From positions 4,856 to 33,361 of IMG/VR virus record IMGVR_UViG_3300000101_006892: a DNA stretch of 28,506 nt, one strand, 5' to 3'. The stretch's first letter is position 1. Each line of letters opens with the position of its first letter. This DNA is from a virus. Under the pieces are notes generated by a model that made no database searches, was not told the DNA's origin, and was given only the letters and a program-made list of their open reading frames with translations. The position numbers and the translations under genes are program-made. Positions 1 to 6,761 of this stretch are shown here, piece by piece.

Positions 1-411
1 TATGATGGTGTAATTATTGAAAGAAATATTCCACTTACATCTATGTGTTCACACCACCACCAAACAATTGGAGGTGTAGTTCATATTGGTTATATTGCTG
101 GTGAAAATGGACAAGTAATTGGTTTATCTAAACTAAATCGAATTGTTGAACTATTTGGCCGCCGTGGTGCAATCCAAGAACAATTAACCTCAGCGATTCA
201 TAATGCAGTAGATAAAATTACAGCTGAAAACAAGGGTGTAATTGTTACTATTGTAGGTACTCATAATTGTGTATCTTGTCGAGGTGTTAAACACCAGGGA
301 GCTGCTATGATTACTACTAAAGCATCAGGTGCATTTAGAGATGATACAAATCAAGCACGTAAAGAGTTTTTTGACAGTTTAAAAATTAATAACGGGGGGC
401 ACAATATATAA
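1..411 (+). CDS. folE: GTP cyclohydrolase I (FolE), 3' part only
   Basis: The reading frame is open from base 1, so the gene starts before the window; the ATG at 43 is internal. The visible 136 residues are the catalytic C-terminal part of type I GTP cyclohydrolase, which converts GTP to dihydroneopterin triphosphate. The zinc site is intact: a CSHH motif just after base 43 and the THNC motif further on match the family's Cys-His and His-Cys ligands. The segments VHIGY, GLSKLNRIVE and GAFRDD are also typical. In phages this enzyme usually feeds folate or 7-deazaguanine (preQ0-type) synthesis; which one applies here depends on genes upstream of the window. Its stop codon overlaps the next gene's ATG (TAATG), so the two are probably translationally coupled. 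Confidence 0.93.
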   Translation, partial: YDGVIIERNIPLTSMCSHHHQTIGGVVHIGYIAGENGQVIGLSKLNRIVELFGRRGAIQEQLTSAIHNAVDKITAENKGVIVTIVGTHNCVSCRGVKHQGAAMITTKASGAFRDDTNQARKEFFDSLKINNGGHNI

Positions 412-803
412 TGATTACATTAGAAAATAAAATTATACTGAGTTGGGATGATGTTAATAAGTTAGTAGACATACTATGTGAAAAAATAACTCATGACCTT
501 CCTAATATAGATTCAGTACATGGAATCCCTCGAGGAGGATTAATTCCATCTACCCTTGTAAGTCATAAATTAAACTTACCATATTCAAATGTAATATTAC
601 CTAACACTTTGGTAATAGATGATATTTGTGATTCGGGTGTTACAATTAGAGATAGTATAGGAGTTAATACTGCTACTCTATACTACAAACCAAATGAAGT
701 AGCCAAACCAACCATATTTGCAGAAGAAATAATTACCAGTAAATGGGTTATTTTTCCTTGGGAACAACCTGAAGCACCCATGGTACAAAATTATTTACAA
801 TGA
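411..803 (+). CDS. Type I phosphoribosyltransferase-like protein
   Basis: This 130-residue protein carries the PRPP-binding signature of type I phosphoribosyltransferases, LVIDDICDSGVT at about residues 67-78, preceded by a pyrophosphate-loop-like segment GIPRGG (about 38-43). The C-terminal VIFPWE resembles xanthine-guanine phosphoribosyltransferase (Gpt). Such enzymes join a purine base to PRPP to make a nucleotide; the base cannot be told from sequence. At 130 residues it is somewhat shorter than typical Gpt (about 150), with a reduced hood region. It begins inside the stop codon of folE and ends overlapping the next small gene by ATGA, so the three form one transcription unit. The placement suggests purine salvage or supply of a modified base. 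Confidence 0.82.
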   Translation: MITLENKIILSWDDVNKLVDILCEKITHDLPNIDSVHGIPRGGLIPSTLVSHKLNLPYSNVILPNTLVIDDICDSGVTIRDSIGVNTATLYYKPNEVAKPTIFAEEIITSKWVIFPWEQPEAPMVQNYLQ

Positions 804-970
804 GATTAGGAGATATCGTTGAGAGGTTAATTTTCTTTATTACATTGGGGCAAGGAAAAAAAATTGCAACTTATATCGCTAAATTAAGAGGTAAAGAAGA
901 TTGTGGTTGTGACCGTAGACAAGAAAAATTAAATAATTTAACAAAACCAAAACCAACACCAAAAATTTAA
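800..970 (+). CDS. Small cysteine-containing phage protein, 56 residues
   Basis: The ATG at 800 overlaps the TGA of the phosphoribosyltransferase gene (ATGA), and the frame runs to TAA at 970. The product has a mildly hydrophobic stretch, VERLIFFITLG (about residues 7-17), a central KEDCGCDRRQEKLN segment with a CxC pair, and a Lys/Pro-rich tail. Small proteins with a CGC..R...LN core are, as I recall, common in tailed phages, but I cannot name a function. The CxC pair could bind a metal, though two cysteines alone are weak evidence. Its reality rests on the overlap-type start, the tight packing and the motif. Confidence 0.7.
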   Translation: MRLGDIVERLIFFITLGQGKKIATYIAKLRGKEDCGCDRRQEKLNNLTKPKPTPKI

Positions 971-972
971 TT

Positions 973-1170
973 ATGGAATATTGGCAAGTAAAAACCATTA
1001 CAGAATTTGAAAACGAAAAAGGTCGTATTCAAAAAACAACAGAATTGTATCTTACAGTAGCAATATCAGCTACAGATGCAGAAGCTAAAATGTATAAACA
1101 TAATGAGGGTTTATCTAATTTTAGAGTAGTAGAAGTTAAGAAAACTAAAATCTTAGATGTTATTCAATAA
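973..1170 (+). CDS. DUF4494-like small protein
   Basis: This 65-residue protein starts WQVKTI, continues with a KGRIQKTTELYL segment, then ISATDAEAKM, and ends with VVEVKKTKILDVI. The order (W.vK, a Lys-rich turn, TE.YL, a TEAEA-type segment, then a basic strand KK.KI) matches my recollection of the Bacteroidota family DUF4494. Function is unknown. It is likely a small alpha/beta protein with no membrane segment. Its stop overlaps the ATG of the next gene (TAATG), so it is probably co-translated with the MazG-like enzyme. It has no Shine-Dalgarno sequence; the start context is AATTATG. The family link is one of the pointers to a Bacteroidota host. Confidence 0.72.
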   Translation: MEYWQVKTITEFENEKGRIQKTTELYLTVAISATDAEAKMYKHNEGLSNFRVVEVKKTKILDVIQ

Positions 1171-1751
1171 TGAAAAAACAACTATCACTATTTGAAGATC
1201 TCGAACCGGCAATGGACCCAAGCACTGGATTAAGTGTTGATGTTCCTTTTGTTAACGAAGTAGAAACTTTTAACGCAACATTTGGTAAACCAAACAATTA
1301 TGAACCGACTATCCCAGAAGAAAAAGAATGGAAGTTTGTTTACGACTTCATCCTTGAAGAACTCGAAGAATATAGAGAAGCTTGCGAAAACGGAGATATC
1401 GTGGAAGTTCTGGATGCTTTGTGCGACATTGCTTATGTTTCCCTTGGGAACGGTACTATGCTACATGGCCTTAAAGATAAGATATGGCCCGCATATCAAG
1501 AGGTACAAGCTAGTAATATGTCAAAAGCTTGTACAACTGAAGAAGAAGCCATACAGAGTGTCAGCCAAAGAAGTAAGGAACAAGGTGAGGCCTGTCATTT
1601 TGAGAAGATCGAGGAGGGAAGGTATATTGTCTATCGTACCAGAGACAGAAAAGTAATGAAATCTATCAATTATTTTAGACCAGACTTACATCAGTTCTTT
1701 AATGCTGAAGATATTCAAAGAACAAAACCACAACAACATGTAGGAATTTAA
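1170..1751 (+). CDS. MazG/PRA-PH-like nucleotide pyrophosphohydrolase
   Basis: This 193-residue protein has the all-alpha NTP pyrophosphohydrolase signature: an EExxE-type helix (EELEEYRE, residues 63-70) followed by EVLDALCDIAYV (79-90), supplying the acidic Mg2+ ligands E63, E64, E67, E79, D82 and D86. Enzymes of the MazG, dUTPase-2 and phosphoribosyl-ATP pyrophosphohydrolase superfamily cleave nucleoside triphosphates to monophosphate and pyrophosphate; here a role in clearing unwanted or modified nucleotides, or lowering alarmones, is plausible. Residues 1-30 are an extra N-terminal segment and about 125-193 form a C-terminal extension of unknown role. Bases 1381-1500 are about 45% G+C by hand count, well above the neighbours, which suggests separate acquisition. 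It overlaps both neighbours by one base. Confidence 0.83.
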   Translation: MKKQLSLFEDLEPAMDPSTGLSVDVPFVNEVETFNATFGKPNNYEPTIPEEKEWKFVYDFILEELEEYREACENGDIVEVLDALCDIAYVSLGNGTMLHGLKDKIWPAYQEVQASNMSKACTTEEEAIQSVSQRSKEQGEACHFEKIEEGRYIVYRTRDRKVMKSINYFRPDLHQFFNAEDIQRTKPQQHVGI

Positions 1752-3520
1752 TGTATAGAAAGTGCTATCAAGGTAAGAGAATAAAACACAATGTATATGA
1801 AATGCATTTATGGGAATCGGATGGTGAACACCAATCGATTGAATACTTAAATACTGCCTATCAACTTTGTGACGAAGATAAAGCAGAGGCATTTGGTTTA
1901 ACAGGAGAACCTGTTAGACAAATACAAAACTGGAGTTATTCTAAAAATGAAAAATACTCTATGAATAATACCCCTAATCTTTATTTTAATGATATGGGTA
2001 TAGTTCAAAAATTTCTAGTTGAAAAGTATGGTACTAATGATGAACCTTCAACAGGTCATCGTGAATTATATTTTGACATTGAATGTGAAATAGGGGGGGC
2101 TTTAACTGAAGACTATATTGAAACTGCTCCTATGACTATTACTTCAATTGCCTGGTGGGACAAATTAAAAGATCATTGGGCTATTTTAATTCTAGACAAA
2201 AAAGACCAGTTAAACTATACTGAAACAGGTGAAACCAAAAATAAAAAAATAATCCCAGTTAAAACTGAGTATGAGTTGTTAAAGGAATGGTTAAAACACT
2301 TCAAATCAATATCACCTGATATTTTAATTGGTTATAACAGTGATTTTTTTGATATCCCTTATTTATACTATAGAATGTGTAACGTATTGGGTAAAGAGGT
2401 AGCTGATCAAATGTCCCCTTTGTATGGTAAGGTAAATGAGCCTATTAAATCTAAACGATACTCAAAATATTTTTATTATAATGATCAAAAGGTAAAAATA
2501 ATGGGTATAGAGTCTTTAGATTATATGAGACTACACAGAAAGTATAGTTGGAAAGATGAACCATCTTGGAGGTTAGATGCCATTGGTGAAAAATATGTTG
2601 GGGTGAATAAAATTGAATATGAAGGAAACTTAGATCAATTATTTGCTACTGACATTCATAAATTTATTCAATATAATTTTCGTGATGTTGAAATTTTAAA
2701 ATTACTAGATGAAAAGTTAGATTATATAGCTTTAACTAAAAACATCTCCCATAAAGGAAAACATAATTATGAAGATATTTATTATAACAGCATTACTCAG
2801 GATGGAGCTATTTCTGCTTATCTTTTATCAAAAAATATCATCCCACCTAATAAAGAAAAAAACCCACGGAAGAAAGAAGGCTATGCCGGTGGTTGGTTAT
2901 TTTGTCCTACAGCTGGTTTGTATAAAAACATGTTTGATTTAGATTTAACATCGCTATATCCTTCAATTATTATGACGTTAAATATTGGTAAAGAGACATT
3001 AGTTGCGCGTATTATTGATGCTGATGACCGTAATAATAGACTTGGGTTAAGTGATCTTAAAGAAATGGATAGTGATAAGGAATTATTAGTCCATAATATG
3101 GTTAATAATACTCAAGAGATGAAACCCGTAAGTAAAATTATCTCTTCCATAGAAAATTACCAACTAACAATATCAGCTAATGGTTGTATGTTTAGAACAG
3201 ATAAAGAATCTACTTTATCAACTATCCTAAATAAATGGTTTCAACAACGTGTTGAGTTTAAGAGATTAATGAAGGATGCATATAAATCAGGTGATAAAGA
3301 AAAAGGTGCATATTATCACCTAATGCAATATACAATGAAAATTTTATTGAATAGTTTGTATGGTGCTACTGCTTTACCTAGTTTTAGATACGGTATGAAT
3401 TACGCCATAATTAGTGAAGCAATTACTTTATCTGGACACAGAATTATTCAAGAATCCGCTTTATGTGGGAATAGATATTTAAATAAAGTCTTAAGAAATG
3501 AAGTTAAATTAGAAATATGA
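1751..3520 (+). CDS. 43A: DNA polymerase family B, N-terminal piece (exonuclease, palm, fingers)
   Basis: This is the first of two pieces of a T4 gp43-like polymerase. The 3'-5' exonuclease motifs are intact: ExoI FDIECE (D109, E111), ExoII FFDIPYLYYR (D201), ExoIII YNFRD (Y308, D312). Polymerase motif A is DLTSLYPSII (from D398) and motif B is KILLNSLYG (K530, N534, G538). The frame stops at residue 589, after the helix that normally leads to motif C, so the piece lacks the second catalytic Asp pair and the thumb. The missing part is encoded at 4517-5461. Together the pieces make 903 residues, close to T4 gp43 (898), so little or nothing seems lost. The 3' end overlaps the cupin gene by ATGA. 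The symbol 43A follows usage for split T4-like polymerases. Confidence 0.95.
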   Translation: MYRKCYQGKRIKHNVYEMHLWESDGEHQSIEYLNTAYQLCDEDKAEAFGLTGEPVRQIQNWSYSKNEKYSMNNTPNLYFNDMGIVQKFLVEKYGTNDEPSTGHRELYFDIECEIGGALTEDYIETAPMTITSIAWWDKLKDHWAILILDKKDQLNYTETGETKNKKIIPVKTEYELLKEWLKHFKSISPDILIGYNSDFFDIPYLYYRMCNVLGKEVADQMSPLYGKVNEPIKSKRYSKYFYYNDQKVKIMGIESLDYMRLHRKYSWKDEPSWRLDAIGEKYVGVNKIEYEGNLDQLFATDIHKFIQYNFRDVEILKLLDEKLDYIALTKNISHKGKHNYEDIYYNSITQDGAISAYLLSKNIIPPNKEKNPRKKEGYAGGWLFCPTAGLYKNMFDLDLTSLYPSIIMTLNIGKETLVARIIDADDRNNRLGLSDLKEMDSDKELLVHNMVNNTQEMKPVSKIISSIENYQLTISANGCMFRTDKESTLSTILNKWFQQRVEFKRLMKDAYKSGDKEKGAYYHLMQYTMKILLNSLYGATALPSFRYGMNYAIISEAITLSGHRIIQESALCGNRYLNKVLRNEVKLEI

Positions 3521-3867
3521 AATACGAAGCAGAAACTAGACCTTGGGGGATGTTTGAAGTATTATTAGATGCTTCTGAATATAAAGTTAAACGTATTACT
3601 GTAGCCCCTGGGCATAGATTATCATACCAGTCTCATAAAAATAGACAAGAGCAATGGACTGTAATAAAAGGTAGATTAACAGTAATTTTAGATAACAAAC
3701 AATTAATTCTAGACCCAGGCGAATCAGTTCATATTCCATTAGGTGCAAAACATAGGGCATGGAATGAGACTGATGAGATAACCCAATTTATAGAAGTTCA
3801 AACTGGAACTTATTTTGGGGAAGATGATATCTTTAGGTACGAAGACGATTACGAACGAATACAATAA
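3517..3867 (+). CDS. Mannose-6-phosphate isomerase type II-like cupin
   Basis: This 116-residue single-domain cupin begins ETRPWGMFEVL, the signature of the C-terminal isomerase domain of bifunctional GDP-mannose pyrophosphorylase/phosphomannose isomerase. Metal ligands are visible: H40 in SYQSHKNR, E45 in RQEQW, and H79 in GAKHRAWN; the GES.HIP turn is also typical. In full-length enzymes the domain interconverts fructose 6-phosphate and mannose 6-phosphate; free-standing versions are common in phage and polysaccharide gene sets, where the substrate may be another sugar phosphate. The gene lies between the two polymerase pieces, overlapping the first by ATGA. It is intact, so this is not a decayed insertion. 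Its natural partners by function are the sugar genes at 11611-25192. Confidence 0.85.
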   Translation: MKYEAETRPWGMFEVLLDASEYKVKRITVAPGHRLSYQSHKNRQEQWTVIKGRLTVILDNKQLILDPGESVHIPLGAKHRAWNETDEITQFIEVQTGTYFGEDDIFRYEDDYERIQ

Positions 3868-3868
3868 T

Positions 3869-4129
3869 ATGGCATTAAAACCACAATCCATAAGAAATGG
3901 AGTTGAAATTCTCCTTGAGGGCCAAAAAACTACAAAGGCAGAAATAATAGCCTTAAGTGAAGAATGGAGTGAAGTCCAAGAAAACTTCTTTAAAAAAATG
4001 TTAAAACAAGGTGGGGAGTTTAAAGTAAAAGGTCGTAAATTTAAAGTAATCCCTGCTAATAGAATTACTAACTCTAACGGAGAAAAGGATAGTGGAGTAG
4101 TACAAATACCAGGTGATAGCCGATTTTAA
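3869..4129 (+). CDS. Hypothetical protein, 86 residues, between polymerase pieces
   Basis: I place the start at ATG 3869, one base after the cupin stop, rather than at an upstream start that would run deep into the cupin gene. The 86-residue product is charged, with a predicted helix from about 10 to 50 (SIRNG..., ALSEEWSEVQENFFKKMLKQ), a basic strand pair EFKVKGRKFKVIP, and a polar tail. There is no signal peptide, membrane segment or cysteine. I do not recognise the family. Its fixed position between polymerase halves and close spacing suggest co-transcription with them. Confidence 0.72.
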   Translation: MALKPQSIRNGVEILLEGQKTTKAEIIALSEEWSEVQENFFKKMLKQGGEFKVKGRKFKVIPANRITNSNGEKDSGVVQIPGDSRF

Positions 4130-4132
4130 ATT

Positions 4133-4516
4133 ATGAAAGTAGAAATATCAAACGGAGAGTTATTGGATAAAATATCCATTTTAGAGTTAAAATTACTAAA
4201 AATTAAAGATGAAGAAAAATTAATTAATGTTAAAAAAGAATTTGAAACTCTAAATCCTTTAGCCCAAGATTTATTTGAAAAATATGATGATCAACTCCAA
4301 AACCACTATCTTGAATTATCTAAAATTAATGGTCAACTTTGGGATATAGAAGATTGGATTAGAGATTGTGAACGGGAAAAGAGATTCGATAAAGAATTTA
4401 TAGAATTAGCTCGTTCTGTGTATATTACTAATGATAAAAGATGTGAAGTTAAAAAAATAATTAATATATTAACCTCCTCTGGTTTAACTGAAGAAAAAGG
4501 ATACCAACCATATTAA
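4133..4516 (+). CDS. DUF6165 family protein
   Basis: This 127-residue protein matches the DUF6165 pattern throughout: SNGELLDKISILELKL at the start, an alpha-helical middle with INGQLWDIEDWIR, then FIELARSVYITNDKR and a closing SSGLTEEKGYQPY. It looks full-length. Function is unknown; as I recall, members are often found near glycosyltransferase genes in bacteria and phages, which suggests a role in glycan synthesis. Here it is the last of three genes separating the polymerase pieces, and its TAA is followed directly by the ATG of the C-terminal polymerase piece. A second glycan-linked gene in this gap, with the cupin, suggests the gap was filled from the phage's own sugar gene pool. Confidence 0.85.
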   Translation: MKVEISNGELLDKISILELKLLKIKDEEKLINVKKEFETLNPLAQDLFEKYDDQLQNHYLELSKINGQLWDIEDWIRDCEREKRFDKEFIELARSVYITNDKRCEVKKIINILTSSGLTEEKGYQPY

Positions 4517-5461
4517 ATGAAACAATTAATAGATACCATACCATGGTTTATTTGTGATAAGGATGATAAAAATCTTTGTACTTACGTAGATACTGATTCT
4601 AATTATTTCTCAGCCTACCCTATTTTAAAATATAAGTACCCAGAAATTGATAATATGGATCCTAAAGAGATAGACAACCTTACTGAATCCATTGGAAAGA
4701 AGATGCAGGATGTTTTAAATAATTTCTATGAAAAAGAATTAGCACCTAAAACCTTTAATATAGGGGATAGAAAAAATTTTTTAGAAATGAAAACAGAATG
4801 TGTTATTAGATCTGGATATTTTAGAAATACTAGGCGTTACGCCCAATGGATTACTAAATCAGAAGGTATTGAAGAAGAATCTCTAGACATTAAAGGCCTA
4901 GAGTTTATGAAAGCAAACTTCCCTCCTATTTTAGGAAAGTTTTTTAACAAAATTCTTAAAGAGGTATTAAAAGGAGAAGAACATCAAAATATTATTAACC
5001 AAATAAAGGTGTTTAAATCTCAAATATTAAAAGATATTTCTATTTATGAGTTAGGTAACCCAACAGCAGTTAAAAAATTAGAAAAATATACTGGTACATC
5101 TGCAAGGGCGGGTGAAATGTTTACTCAAATTGAAAAGGGTGCTCCTGCTCCCGTTCGAGCAGCTATTAAATATAATGATTTATTAAAATTCTGGAAGTTA
5201 GATAAACAGTTTAATTTAATTACCCAAGCTGATAAGGTTAAATGGATTTATTTAAAAGATAACCCATATAAAATAGAAGCATTAGCCTTTATGACATCAG
5301 ATGTTCCCCCAAAAATTGAAGATTTCTTAAACCAGTATGCTGACCGCAAAAAAGTATTTGAAAGTATTTTATTAAATAAATTAGAAGGATTTTTTAGTGA
5401 TTTAGGTTGGTCTTTAAGTTTGAATCCTTACCTAGATAAGGTTAAAACATTTGTTATTTAA
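4517..5461 (+). CDS. 43B: DNA polymerase family B, C-terminal piece (palm motif C, thumb)
   Basis: The 314-residue protein opens with about 20 residues and then the catalytic motif C, TYVDTDSNYF (D25, D27), which supplies the second metal-binding Asp of family B polymerases. The segment MKTECVIRSGYFRNTRRYA fits the conserved KxY/KKRY region, and the remainder has thumb-like helices. The C-terminal PYLDKVKTFVI could be the clamp-binding tail, by analogy with T4 gp43. It cannot work alone, since motifs A and B and the exonuclease lie on the piece at 1751-3520; the two must associate. The start is ATG immediately after the previous stop. The first residues show no intein-type Cys/Ser/Thr junction, so protein trans-splicing is unlikely. 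Confidence 0.93.
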   Translation: MKQLIDTIPWFICDKDDKNLCTYVDTDSNYFSAYPILKYKYPEIDNMDPKEIDNLTESIGKKMQDVLNNFYEKELAPKTFNIGDRKNFLEMKTECVIRSGYFRNTRRYAQWITKSEGIEEESLDIKGLEFMKANFPPILGKFFNKILKEVLKGEEHQNIINQIKVFKSQILKDISIYELGNPTAVKKLEKYTGTSARAGEMFTQIEKGAPAPVRAAIKYNDLLKFWKLDKQFNLITQADKVKWIYLKDNPYKIEALAFMTSDVPPKIEDFLNQYADRKKVFESILLNKLEGFFSDLGWSLSLNPYLDKVKTFVI

Positions 5462-5485
5462 AAATAAGTTACGTATATTCCCATT
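5451..5485 (+). promoter_or_regulatory. Candidate leaderless promoter of the sliding clamp gene
   Basis: TTGTTA (5451-5456), a 17-base spacer and TATATT (5474-5479) make a sigma-70-like pair. With a standard -10 position the start of transcription falls on base 5486, the A of the clamp ATG, so the mRNA would have no leader. The core CGTATATTCC (5472-5481) followed by four bases and ATG recurs exactly at 6748-6764. The -35 half lies inside the end of the polymerase gene. The recurrence is seen directly; promoter activity is inferred. Confidence 0.5.
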
Positions 5486-6202
5486 ATGATAAATAAAAAC
5501 ACATTACAGTCTGTAATTTCCAAATACTACCTGGGTGGTATATTTAACCAAGTTAAATGGAGGATTAAAGATAATACCTTAACTATATATGCTGGTTCTG
5601 CTGGTAAAGCAGCTAAGGTTTATTTAAAAAACTTTCAATTTGAAGATGGTGAATTGGGTATTTTTAACACCCACCAATTAATTAGATTGTTAGCTATTAC
5701 TAAAGGTGAACTAGTATTTGATGTTGAAAAAACAAATAAAGTATTTACTAAACTTAAAATATCAGATTATAATTTTGATGTAAATTACTCTTTAGCAGAT
5801 ATATTTGTAATACCAACTGCTACCTACTATGATGAAATAGAAAATTACATTGCTAAATTTGAATTAGACTCAGAAGCAATTGAAGCCCTAATTAAAGCTA
5901 AATCGGCATTGTCCGAACAAAGTGAATTGCTTGTAAAAACTAACACTAATTTAGATGGAGATAGAGTATGTGAGCTTATATTTGGTGACCTTGAAGGTTT
6001 TTCAAATAAAGTAACATACACATTAAATGGTGAAATCAAGGGTGATATTGAATTCCCACTTAATTCAGATACGTTAAAAGATGTCTTTTCTGCTAATAAG
6101 GATATGGAAAGAGGCATCATGAAAATATCAGAATGGCATATACAATTAAACTTCTACTCAGATGAAATAGAAAGTGAATATTTTATAGCAAGAAATGAAT
6201 AA
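5486..6202 (+). CDS. 45: T4 gp45-like DNA polymerase sliding clamp
   Basis: The 238-residue product has the length (T4 gp45 is 228) and segment order of phage sliding clamps: INKNTLQSVISKYY, a first strand set with IKDNTLTIYAG, a GELGIFNTHQLIRLLAI segment matching the family's 'lgifdl..fL..l', and a second domain starting near 125 with LDSEAIEALIKAKSAL and ending ESEYFIARNE. Clamps form a ring around DNA and hold the polymerase on its template; the ring is loaded by the gp44/gp62-like proteins encoded at 9412-10962. The assignment rests on pattern and position directly after polymerase rather than on invariant residues, as clamps have few. It has its own candidate promoter and is followed by a terminator. 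Confidence 0.82.
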   Translation: MINKNTLQSVISKYYLGGIFNQVKWRIKDNTLTIYAGSAGKAAKVYLKNFQFEDGELGIFNTHQLIRLLAITKGELVFDVEKTNKVFTKLKISDYNFDVNYSLADIFVIPTATYYDEIENYIAKFELDSEAIEALIKAKSALSEQSELLVKTNTNLDGDRVCELIFGDLEGFSNKVTYTLNGEIKGDIEFPLNSDTLKDVFSANKDMERGIMKISEWHIQLNFYSDEIESEYFIARNE

Positions 6203-6222
6203 TTAATATATTTATAATAAAT

Positions 6223-6260
6223 TAACATTTGTAGCTAGGGCACAATGTTATGTTTTTTTT
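6223..6260 (+). terminator. Rho-independent terminator after the clamp gene
   Basis: TAACATT (6223-6229) pairs perfectly with AATGTTA (6244-6250), with a 14-base loop that can add a short inner G-C/T-A extension. TG and a run of eight T (6253-6260) follow. It lies 21 bases after the clamp stop and ends the polymerase-clamp transcription unit. The rest of the 95-base gap (6261-6297) is the hsp20 leader, in which I see no clear promoter; TATAAT at 6213-6218 is a possible -10 but lies upstream of this terminator. Confidence 0.7.
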
Positions 6261-6297
6261 AACCCGACGATCTTAGGACGTCACAAATTTAAATGAT

Positions 6298-6708
6298 ATG
6301 AATACATTTTACACCGAACGTAATCCGTTCGACATTTTAGTAAGGAATTTTTTCCAAGACGCAGGAGCTTACAGACCTCTTACAGAATCCAAATTACCCC
6401 ACCCTTTAGATATTTACGAAAGAGACAACGGTCTAGGACTAGACATAGCTTGTACCGGGATCTCTAAAGAAGATATCGAAATTCTTATCGAGGGTAATAT
6501 AATCAGAGTAAATTACGATAAACCAAAAGAAGAAGATTTAGGTGAATATATCCATAAAGGTATCGCTAAAAGATCTTTTAATTTAGGTTGGAAGATTGAT
6601 AGTAGATATGATCTATCAAAATCAACAGCCGAATTTAAAAACGGACTGTTACAGATTATTATACCTTTTGCTAAAGGATCAGAGCCAAAAACTTTGAAAA
6701 TTAGCTAA
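6298..6708 (+). CDS. hsp20: Small heat shock protein (Hsp20/alpha-crystallin family)
   Basis: The 136-residue product starts with a short variable N-terminus (NPFDILVRNFF, typical of the family), then an alpha-crystallin domain from about residue 36: PLDIYERDNG, DIACTGISKEDIEILIEGN, the AKRSFNLGWKID strand, and the closing GLLQIIIPFAKG, followed by a C-terminal KTLKIS tail resembling the IxI oligomer anchor. Such proteins are ATP-independent holdases. Genes of this type are well known in T4-like cyanophages. Bases 6361-6480 are about 43% G+C by hand count, higher than the flanks. Its terminator lies at 6723-6747, so it may be a single-gene unit ahead of the groES-groEL unit. Confidence 0.93.
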   Translation: MNTFYTERNPFDILVRNFFQDAGAYRPLTESKLPHPLDIYERDNGLGLDIACTGISKEDIEILIEGNIIRVNYDKPKEEDLGEYIHKGIAKRSFNLGWKIDSRYDLSKSTAEFKNGLLQIIIPFAKGSEPKTLKIS

Positions 6709-6722
6709 AAAGTTTTATTAAA

Positions 6723-6747
6723 AAATGTGTCCTAGCACATTTGTTTT
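6723..6747 (+). terminator. Putative terminator after hsp20
   Basis: AAATGTG (6723-6729) pairs with CACATTT (6736-6742) across a six-base loop, followed by GTTTT. The 7-bp stem is A+T-rich and the T tract short and interrupted, so termination may be partial. A candidate promoter for the next gene begins immediately after it. Confidence 0.5.
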
Positions 6748-6761
6748 CGTATATTCCGGTT
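6748..6761 (+). promoter_or_regulatory. Second copy of the CGTATATTCC leaderless promoter element
   Basis: CGTATATTCC (6748-6757) is identical to the element before the clamp gene and stands at the same distance from its ATG (four bases). TATATT at 6750-6755 as a -10 would put the transcription start on the A of ATG 6762. There is no TTG at the usual -35 distance here; the shared part is only the -10 region and flanks, as might be expected for a phage-specific sigma factor or activator. It would drive the unit 6762-8969 (groES-groEL). Confidence 0.45.

Noticed and set aside
1282-1656. Open frame of 124 residues on the + strand
   Set aside because: It lies wholly inside the MazG-like gene in another frame; the MazG-like frame carries the catalytic motifs and the operon overlaps.
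3521-4516. An intein or group I intron as the cause of the polymerase gap
   Set aside because: The N-terminal piece ends in an ordinary stop and the C-terminal piece has its own ATG; no Cys/Ser/Thr junctions, intein blocks or LAGLIDADG/GIY-YIG protein are present, and the gap is filled by three normal genes.
6203-6297. tRNA or other structured RNA in the longest gap
   Set aside because: The gap is accounted for by a terminator and an hsp20 leader; no cloverleaf could be drawn. No tRNA was found elsewhere in the gaps.
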